Positions 58,228 to 64,000 of a stretch of 64,000 nt of DNA are shown here, one piece after another. The stretch is from Pseudomonas arcuscaelestis. GTDB lineage: Bacteria; Pseudomonadota; Gammaproteobacteria; Pseudomonadales; Pseudomonadaceae. The first letter of the stretch is position 1. Every line of letters starts with the position of its first letter. The notes below the pieces were generated by a model. The model was given only the letters and a program-made list of their open reading frames with translations. It searched no databases and was not told the DNA's origin. The stretch is from positions 124,001 to 188,000 of the forward strand of contig NZ_JACOPV010000006.1 in the NCBI RefSeq assembly GCF_016881005.1, given 5' to 3'. The position numbers were made by a program, and so were the translations under genes.

Positions 58228-58980
58228 TCAGTTGCCGACCTTACCTTCCAGGCGATAGCGCGAACCTGGATAAACCAGGCGTGCACAGCCAACCTGGCCC
58301 TTCGCCGCCCAGGTGCGTCGACGAATCAGCAGGCACGGCTCGTAGCGCTTGATTTGCAGCAACTTGCATTCGGCAGACTTGGCGTGGATGGATTCGACCA
58401 CATGTTCGCCTTCAGTCAGCGGTGCCAATTGGATCAGGTAGGCGTAAGGGGTGACCTTGGTAAAGTCTTGCTCGAGATAAGCCGGCGCTACCTCGGCGTT
58501 CACGAAGCGTTCTTCTATTTGTACGGGCACTTCGTTTTCGAAATGCACCAGCACCGAGTGGAACAAGCGCGTGATCCCTTCAAGCGGGAAGGGCATCGAA
58601 GCACGAGCGCGCTCGGGCATTTCTTCGAGCACGATCACTTCGCTGCGATGCTGATGGCCACGGGCAGCAATTTCATCGGCAATATTGTGAATCTCAAACA
58701 GTGCCGCACGGCCCTTGGGCTCCGCGACGAAAGTGCCGACACCCTGCGTACGTACCAATGCGCCCTCAATGGTCAACTCGCGCAGTGCCCGATTGATGGT
58801 CATGCGACTCACGCCCAGCACATTCAGCAGTTCGCTTTCCGAAGGCAGCTTGGAGTTGGGCAGCCATACGCCGGCGCGAATCTTCTGCATGATGATTTGC
58901 TTGACCCGCGCGTACAGCGGCGAGGGGCTTTCGAGCGAGAACGACTCGAGAGATGCATTTTCCTCGTTGGATTTAGGCAC
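58228..58980 (-). CDS. hutC: Histidine-utilisation repressor HutC, GntR family
   Basis: The 250 residues have an N-terminal GntR winged helix (PLYARVKQIIMQKI, LPSESELLNVLGVSRMTINRAL) and a C-terminal UTRA ligand domain (RLFHSVLVHFENEVPVQIEERFVN in two parts, RRRTWAAKGQVGCARLVYPG). HutC is released from DNA by urocanate. The start is GTG at 58980 with AGGAAA upstream. It lies on the same strand as hutU, unlike the usual divergent hutF-hutC pair, and its likely operator sits ahead of hutU. It should therefore link this locus to intracellular urocanate. Confidence 0.93.
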   Translation of the reverse strand: MPKSNEENASLESFSLESPSPLYARVKQIIMQKIRAGVWLPNSKLPSESELLNVLGVSRMTINRALRELTIEGALVRTQGVGTFVAEPKGRAALFEIHNIADEIAARGHQHRSEVIVLEEMPERARASMPFPLEGITRLFHSVLVHFENEVPVQIEERFVNAEVAPAYLEQDFTKVTPYAYLIQLAPLTEGEHVVESIHAKSAECKLLQIKRYEPCLLIRRRTWAAKGQVGCARLVYPGSRYRLEGKVGN

Positions 58981-59362
58981 GTTGTTTCCTGATGTAAAAA
59001 AGAAATTGCTCCGACAAACGTGGAGCGGAGTTTACTCTGCTGTCGCCAATACGCCTATGTGTGCAGGAAGGGGCTGCCTGCGTTGCAGGTAAACTCGCAT
59101 TTTCGATCCATGAACCTTCTCAATTTGACGTCAGAACATTCCTACTTAGCGAGTTACCAGGATTTCAACGCATTTTTCGCCTGGGTCCAAACCTCTCGGC
59201 GTGGCTCCAGCCGCGCTTGGTAATTGGCCCTAAAAAGTTATGCACACCCGGAAGACACTGCGTGAGCAGCCAAATTCGACGCCCGCGATTCGAGGGGGTC
59301 GAGGACCGACTGCTTCAAAAAATGCCTTTCAACCAAAAATAATAACGAATGGGGTGAGCAGC
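58981..59362. other. Intergenic region between hutC and APC permease genes
   Basis: This is a divergent 382-base gap. It has an inverted pair GCTCC...GGAGC near 59009 close to hutC. No copy of the TGTA-TACA operator word was found by eye, so the permease is not obviously under HutC. Short open frames here have no supporting features. Confidence 0.5.
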
Positions 59363-60793
59363 ATGTCCGTACCTCAACAAACCCAATCAGAAAGTTCCAA
59401 CGGTGGCCTGCAATCCGGGCTCAAGCAACGTCACATGGCCATGATCGCGCTGGGTGGTGTCATTGGTGCCGGTCTGTTTGTCGGCAGCGGTGTGGTCATC
59501 CAGTCGGCAGGGCCTGCAGCGCTGATTTCATTCATGGTCACCGGCGTACTGGTCATCCTGATCATGCGCATGCTCGGCGAAATGGCCTGTGCTTTACCGG
59601 CGGTTGGGTCCTTTTACGAATATGCACGCATGGCCTGGGCCGACAGTCCACAGACAAGCCAATTGGCCGGTTTTCTCACCGGTTGGATGTATTGGTATTT
59701 CTGGGTGATTGTCGTCGCTGTCGAAGCGGTGGCCGGTGCTTCACTCATTCAGTTTTGGATGCCGGATGTTCCGGCCTGGGCCATCAGCTTAGTGCTGATG
59801 ATAATTCTGACATTCACTAACTTGTGCTCGGTTGCGTCCTTCGGTGAATTCGAGTTCTGGTTTTCTTCGATCAAGGTCGCAGCAATCCTGGTCTTTCTCT
59901 TGCTCGGTGGGTTGTATCTGCTTGGCATGTGGCCGACCGAAACCCATCACGGCTTGAGTTCGATGTTGAGCAATGGCGGCTTCATGCCCAACGGCATCGG
60001 GCCGGTGTTGACCGGTGCAGTGGCCGCGACCGGGTTCTATTTCGGGGCCGAGATCGTCACCGTGGCTGCTGCAGAGTCCTCCGACCCGGTTCGCTCGGTC
60101 GCGCGGGCAACCAATTCGGTGATTACCCGCGTGCTGTTCTTCTACGTCGGGTCGATCTTGCTGGTGGTCACGCTGGTGCCCTGGAACTCACCTGCGATGC
60201 TCACGCCGTACTCCAGTGCGCTTGCCGCCATGGGCTTCGGTTGGACCGCGCACGTGATGAATGCGATCGTGCTGACGGCAGTGTTGTCTTGCCTCAATTC
60301 GGGCATCTACGCGTCTTCGCGCATGCTGTTCGCGTTGACCAAACGCGGTGATGCACCGCGGGGCCTGGCCAAGCTGTCTTCGAAGGGCGTGCCGCGCCGG
60401 GCGATCTTTTTCGGAACGCTGTTCGGTTATTTGTCGGTGGTCATGTCGTACGTATCGCCGGACACCATCTTCGCCTTTTTGGTCAACTCCTACGGCACTG
60501 TAGCGATCTTCGTCTACGTGCTGATCGCCCTCTCTCAGCTGCGCTTGCGGGCCAAGCTTGAGCGTGAGGCACCGGAGAAACTCAAAGTGCGGATGTGGTG
60601 TTATCCCTATCTGACCTATGTTGCCATCATCGGCATGCTCGGTATTGTCACCGGCATGGCGTTCATACCCGAGCAACGCATGCCGCTGGCACTGGGCGTG
60701 GTCAGTCTGGCGATTCTGTTGTTGGCGTTCCTCAGTCGCAGCATCTGGCGGCGGCTCAAAGGCCTGCCGGCAGTTGTACCGGTGAGTAGCTAA
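59363..60793 (+). CDS. APC-superfamily amino-acid permease, GabP/ProY-like
   Basis: From the ATG at 59363 (GGGGTGAG upstream) the protein has 476 residues and twelve predicted helices. The amino-acid permease signature GLKQRHMAMIALGGVIGAGLF begins near residue 19 in slightly shortened form, and GEMACALPAVGSFYEYARMA follows. It is divergent from hutC; in other pseudomonads an APC permease of this kind in the hut cluster imports histidine. The substrate here could be histidine, an imidazole acid or another amino acid. Confidence 0.87.
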   Translation: MSVPQQTQSESSNGGLQSGLKQRHMAMIALGGVIGAGLFVGSGVVIQSAGPAALISFMVTGVLVILIMRMLGEMACALPAVGSFYEYARMAWADSPQTSQLAGFLTGWMYWYFWVIVVAVEAVAGASLIQFWMPDVPAWAISLVLMIILTFTNLCSVASFGEFEFWFSSIKVAAILVFLLLGGLYLLGMWPTETHHGLSSMLSNGGFMPNGIGPVLTGAVAATGFYFGAEIVTVAAAESSDPVRSVARATNSVITRVLFFYVGSILLVVTLVPWNSPAMLTPYSSALAAMGFGWTAHVMNAIVLTAVLSCLNSGIYASSRMLFALTKRGDAPRGLAKLSSKGVPRRAIFFGTLFGYLSVVMSYVSPDTIFAFLVNSYGTVAIFVYVLIALSQLRLRAKLEREAPEKLKVRMWCYPYLTYVAIIGMLGIVTGMAFIPEQRMPLALGVVSLAILLLAFLSRSIWRRLKGLPAVVPVSS

Positions 60794-60815
60794 GCGTCAC
60801 ACCCCGCTCAAGTGT

Positions 60816-60856
60816 GTTCGGCCAAACCGTTCAGTGATTGAACGCTTTGGCCGAAC
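60816..60856. terminator. Long hairpin between converging genes
   Basis: Arms of 18 bases (60816-60833 and 60839-60856, GTTCGGCCAAA... and ...TTTGGCCGAAC) pair with one mismatch around a 5-base loop. The element lies between the ends of the APC permease and the CobT-like gene. There is no U tract on either side; it may block transcription in both directions. Confidence 0.6.
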
Positions 60857-60893
60857 GCACAAGAGCAGTGCTGTTCTGTTTCGTGATGGGGCG

Positions 60894-62621
60894 TTACGGG
60901 CGACCGCTGAGCAAGCGCAGGACTTCATCGAATACCGCGTTGTCCAGGCTACGCGATAAATCCAGCTCAAGGCTGCGGTGATAATAAGCGCTCAGGTCCA
61001 GACCCACGCCAAGGGCGTACAACTCAACAGTCCCCTCTTGTTCGATCTGTCGCGTCACTTGCTTGAGGTGCAGGTCGAGGATGTCTTGCTGATTGGTTTG
61101 GTGGGTGGCGCTGTCCATCGGGCAGCCATCGCAGATAACGATCAGGATGCGCCGCCGGGCGTCGCGCTGCAGCAGCCGCTGACGTGCCCAGAGAAGCGCT
61201 TCGCCATCGATGCCCTCGCGAAAAAGATCAGACTTGAGCAGCGCGGCAATGCTCGGCCGGGCTCGACGCCATGACGTTTCGGCATTCTTGTAGACCACAT
61301 GACTCAGCTCGTTGAGCCTGCCCGGATTGGCTGGCTGACCCAGGGCGCGCCAGCGCTTCAACGGACGTCCGCCGTTCCATTGGCCAGTGGTGAAACCCAG
61401 GATTTCACTGCGAGCCCCCGCCAATTCCAATGCGCGAGAAAAGGCGTCAGCCAGCAAGGCGATGCTTTCGATATGGTTGCGCATGGAGCCGGAGTTGTTG
61501 ATCAACAGGGTGACCAGGCAATCACTGTGCGGGCGCTCCAGCTCATGGCGAAAAATCTCGCGTTGTTCAGGGCTGATGATCAGACGACTGAGTCGACCGG
61601 CATCGATCTGCCCTTCGGTCTGGGCAAACGCCCAGCCATCGCGACGAGGCGCAGCCAGCAGGGCGCCAAGACGCTTGGCCAAGCGTGGCAGATTGAGGCC
61701 CTGCGTCGCCAGGCGACGGTCCAGGCGCTGGCGCAGCTCGCGCAACAGATCGGAGCGCACCAGGCGGGTGGCCTCACGCTCGCAATCATGCTCGCGGCTG
61801 AATACCTGATAGGAAAAAGTGTCGTTGCTACCGCGTGGATTGCCGTGGGTATCGCCGCTGCTGCTGGATTCTCCCTCGCCATCCTGATCCACATCCAATA
61901 ACAGCGCGAAGGCCAGATGCACCTTTTCGACGACTTGCGAAACGGTGCTCTCGTCGTCGCCGAGCCGTTCGGCGTCCAGGTCCTCGATCAGCGCCTGTGC
62001 CTTGGCGGCAATCAGCAGGGCATGCTCAGTGAACGCCGGTTGATCATGACGACAGCGGCGCATCAGACCGAAGGCGGCGCCGAAGTGGCCGAGCAGGCTC
62101 AGGCGAGGCGCTTCAATGAGCATCTCCGTTTGTTCACCGGCGCGGCCGCCACACAGCAAAATCCAGCTCATTTGCGCCAGGGTGAACAGCAACAAGCCAA
62201 TGTGCCCTTCGGTGTGCCCGGCGTCGAGAAACTGCTGGCTCCACTGCTCGAAGCGCCGCAGCATGTTTCGCCGTGCACCGGGATGACAGTCGGCTACCAA
62301 CGACTCGACGCGCAGTTGCTCAAGTAACTCGAACACCAGGCGGGCGATGGGCTGCTGTGGAAGAACCTGGCGCACCAGCGCCTGGTCACTGTGTTTCAGG
62401 CGCAGCGCCAGGCTATCTGCCACGCCGCGCCAGGCAAGGCTTTCGTCGTGTTCCGGGTTGGGGTGCAGGTGCGGGGCGTGGACCGGAAAGTAGCGTTCCT
62501 GTACTTCCAGGCGGCCGCCGCGATAGCGCACGCGCCGCTCGCCGGAAAGCGCCCGCAGCGTCGCTGCGCAGAGTTCCTCGAGTTGTTGCTGACGTTTCTC
62601 GCGGCGTAGCGGTGGGGTCAT
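60894..62621 (-). CDS. CobT-like VWA-domain protein
   Basis: From the ATG at 62621 the protein has 575 residues. It has a helical N-terminal half and an acidic Ser/Gly-rich linker (DVDQDGEGESSSSGDTHG, near 290). A C-terminal von Willebrand A domain of the cobaltochelatase CobT type follows. The metal motif reads INNSGSM: the first Asp of the expected D-x-S-x-S is Asn, which may weaken Mg2+ binding. It lies 16 bases after the CobS-like ATPase gene. CobT with CobS and CobN inserts cobalt in aerobic B12 synthesis, but no cobN is here, so a general AAA-VWA chaperone pair is the alternative. Confidence 0.85.
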   Translation of the reverse strand: MTPPLRREKRQQQLEELCAATLRALSGERRVRYRGGRLEVQERYFPVHAPHLHPNPEHDESLAWRGVADSLALRLKHSDQALVRQVLPQQPIARLVFELLEQLRVESLVADCHPGARRNMLRRFEQWSQQFLDAGHTEGHIGLLLFTLAQMSWILLCGGRAGEQTEMLIEAPRLSLLGHFGAAFGLMRRCRHDQPAFTEHALLIAAKAQALIEDLDAERLGDDESTVSQVVEKVHLAFALLLDVDQDGEGESSSSGDTHGNPRGSNDTFSYQVFSREHDCEREATRLVRSDLLRELRQRLDRRLATQGLNLPRLAKRLGALLAAPRRDGWAFAQTEGQIDAGRLSRLIISPEQREIFRHELERPHSDCLVTLLINNSGSMRNHIESIALLADAFSRALELAGARSEILGFTTGQWNGGRPLKRWRALGQPANPGRLNELSHVVYKNAETSWRRARPSIAALLKSDLFREGIDGEALLWARQRLLQRDARRRILIVICDGCPMDSATHQTNQQDILDLHLKQVTRQIEQEGTVELYALGVGLDLSAYYHRSLELDLSRSLDNAVFDEVLRLLSGRP

Positions 62622-62637
62622 GGTGGTCTTCCTGTGT

Positions 62638-63618
62638 TCAGGCCAGTGCCAGCAAGGGCAGCGCCGATTCGGCCAGCTCCTGGTCGAAGCAGCGTTGGTA
62701 GTATTCGGCGACGATGGGCCGCTCTGCTTCATCGCATTTGTTGAGGAACGACAGGCGGAAGGCCAGCGCCGGGTCGCTGAAAATCTCCATGTTCTCGGCC
62801 CAGGAAATAACGCAGCGCGGCGACATCAAGGTCGACAGGTCACCGCTGGCGAAGCCTTGGCGGGTCAGGTCGGCCACTGCCACCATTTGCGTCAGCAAAC
62901 CTTCGCCATGGCGGGCGAGCAAATGCGGCACCCGCGAGGCGACAATGGCAACTTCTTCGGCCTGCGGCAGGTAGTTCAGGGTGGCGACGATGTTCCAGCG
63001 ATCCAGCTGCGCCTGATTGAGCACCTGGGTGCCGTTGTAAAGCCCATTCAAGTTGCCCAGGCCAACGGTGTTGGCGGTGGCGAACAAGCGGAACGAGGGG
63101 TGCGGATGGATCACCAGATTCTGGTCGAGCAGATTGAGCTTTCCGTCGCGCTCGAGAATGCGCTGAATAACAAACATGACATCCGGGCGGCCGGCGTCGT
63201 ATTCGTCGAAGATCAGCGCCATGGGCCGGCGCAGTGCCCAGGGCAGGATGCCTTCCTGGAACTCGGTGACTTGCTTGCCGTCGCGAAGGACGATGCCGTC
63301 TTTGCCGATTAGGTCCAGGCGGCTGATGTGTCCGTCCAGGTTGACGCGCGTGCACGGCCAGTTAAGCCTCGCCGCGACTTGTTCGATATGGGTCGACTTG
63401 CCGCTGCCGTGGAGGCCTTGCAGCATTACCCGGCGATTACGGGTGAAACCCGCGAGAATCGCCAGGGTGACTTCCGGGTTGAAACGATAGGCCGTGTCGA
63501 TCTCCGGCACATGTTCGTTGGGCGTGAGGAACGTCGGCACACGCATGTTGGAATCGATACCGAACAACTCCCGGACAGGGACCAGGCGGCTGGCAGGTTC
63601 GAAGTTCAGGTCGGTCAT
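62638..63618 (-). CDS. CobS-like AAA+ ATPase
   Basis: The 326 residues show an N-terminal CobS segment (FGIDSNMRVPTFLTPNEHVPE in part), Walker A GLHGSGKSTH near residue 70, Walker B MALIFDEYDAGRPD near 135 and sensor motifs (FRLFATANTVGLGN). It is a MoxR/CobS-group ATPase, the usual partner of a VWA protein, which is encoded next. AAAGGCGA precedes the ATG. A hexameric assembly on a metal-chelatase or other enzyme is expected. Confidence 0.9.
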   Translation of the reverse strand: MTDLNFEPASRLVPVRELFGIDSNMRVPTFLTPNEHVPEIDTAYRFNPEVTLAILAGFTRNRRVMLQGLHGSGKSTHIEQVAARLNWPCTRVNLDGHISRLDLIGKDGIVLRDGKQVTEFQEGILPWALRRPMALIFDEYDAGRPDVMFVIQRILERDGKLNLLDQNLVIHPHPSFRLFATANTVGLGNLNGLYNGTQVLNQAQLDRWNIVATLNYLPQAEEVAIVASRVPHLLARHGEGLLTQMVAVADLTRQGFASGDLSTLMSPRCVISWAENMEIFSDPALAFRLSFLNKCDEAERPIVAEYYQRCFDQELAESALPLLALA

Positions 63619-63835
63619 GAATATCGCCTTTGAGGGCCGGAAAGGAAGTCTTGATTCTAGGAGGGGCGCCGGGGCGGGGGAGGGGCCAGTTAGCGCAACT
63701 GAATGCGGCCAGTCTTGTCTGGCGCCATGTTCAGGTGATAACTGGCCCTATGGTCCGGGAGCACGTCGGCTAAGGATGGTCCCGTTAGTCAAGCGCATGG
63801 CAGTTGCCGCCGAACAACCTCGAGAGGTCTACCTG

Positions 63836-64000
63836 ATGTCCGCCGATACCCTGACGATCACCCTGGATCCGCAGCTTCTTGAACTGTTTCGCCGTTATCA
63901 GGCGCACACCCAGGTCACCCCGGAGTATTACATCGACGAACTGCTGGCCCGGACCCGGCCAACCCTGCAGGCGGTGGTCGAGGCATTGGACGAAGCTGCT
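63836..64000 (+). CDS. Small protein, ribbon-helix-helix-like, cut by window end
   Basis: An ATG at 63836 with GAGAGG ten bases upstream opens a frame of at least 55 codons that continues past the edge. The N-terminus MSADTLTITLDPQLLELFRR followed by VTPEYYIDELLARTRPTL has the beta-strand plus two-helix look of CopG/ParD-type ribbon-helix-helix proteins. It could be an antitoxin-like or regulatory protein, or an uncharacterised short protein. The identification is tentative. Confidence 0.5.
   Translation, partial: MSADTLTITLDPQLLELFRRYQAHTQVTPEYYIDELLARTRPTLQAVVEALDEAA

Noticed and set aside
59061..59342. 93-codon frame upstream of the APC permease
   Set aside because: There is no leader and no conserved pattern, and it crosses the expected promoter region.

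Overview
The window is chromosomal DNA of a fluorescent Pseudomonas, most likely of the P. putida group. The evidence is the protein families and their order (ldcA, mltB-type gene, holA, lptE, leuS, lnt, corC, ybeY, phoH-like, miaB, hemL, thiE, thiD, amn, rluE, hrpB, rhlE), the high GC content, and short REP elements of the GCGGG...CCCGCTCCTAC type. From memory this order follows the PP_47xx-48xx region of P. putida KT2440; no alignment could be run. I see no rRNA, tRNA, insertion sequence, prophage or CRISPR array.

Bases 1-24,250 are conserved core: cell-wall recycling, a 51-codon arfA with a transcription terminator inside its coding sequence, LPS and lipoprotein assembly, leuS, a lnt-corC-ybeY-phoH operon, miaB, haem and thiamine genes, a membrane sensor kinase, an AidB-type acyl-CoA dehydrogenase, amn and rluE. 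Bases 24,270-38,700 hold regulators, transporters, helicases and small envelope proteins, plus a candidate small RNA ending at a strong terminator near 25,060. Bases 38,600-48,990 are envelope and iron functions: an Ais-type LPS phosphatase next to a PAP2 phosphatase, an orphan catecholate-type TonB receptor with unusual repeats upstream, tesB and a HAD phosphatase, and a complete FecI-FecR-TonB receptor cascade headed by a Fur box.

Bases 50,100-60,860 look accessory. hutC and hutU (urocanate hydratase) are present, but hutH, hutI, hutG and hutF are not. A CaiB-type CoA-transferase and a short-chain-type acyl-CoA dehydrogenase are translationally coupled behind hutU, followed by an NCS1 permease and a TetR regulator that appear to form their own operator-controlled unit. 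An APC permease lies divergent from hutC. The simplest reading, which is inference, is a route feeding imidazolepropionate (dihydrourocanate) into histidine catabolism. The CoA-transferase would activate it, the dehydrogenase would make urocanyl-CoA, CoA would return to the next substrate molecule, and HutU would take the urocanate. This is the most promising undescribed system in the window.

Bases 60,890-63,620 carry a CobS-like AAA ATPase and a CobT-like VWA protein whose metal-site motif has an Asn where Asp is expected. The window ends inside a small gene of unknown function.
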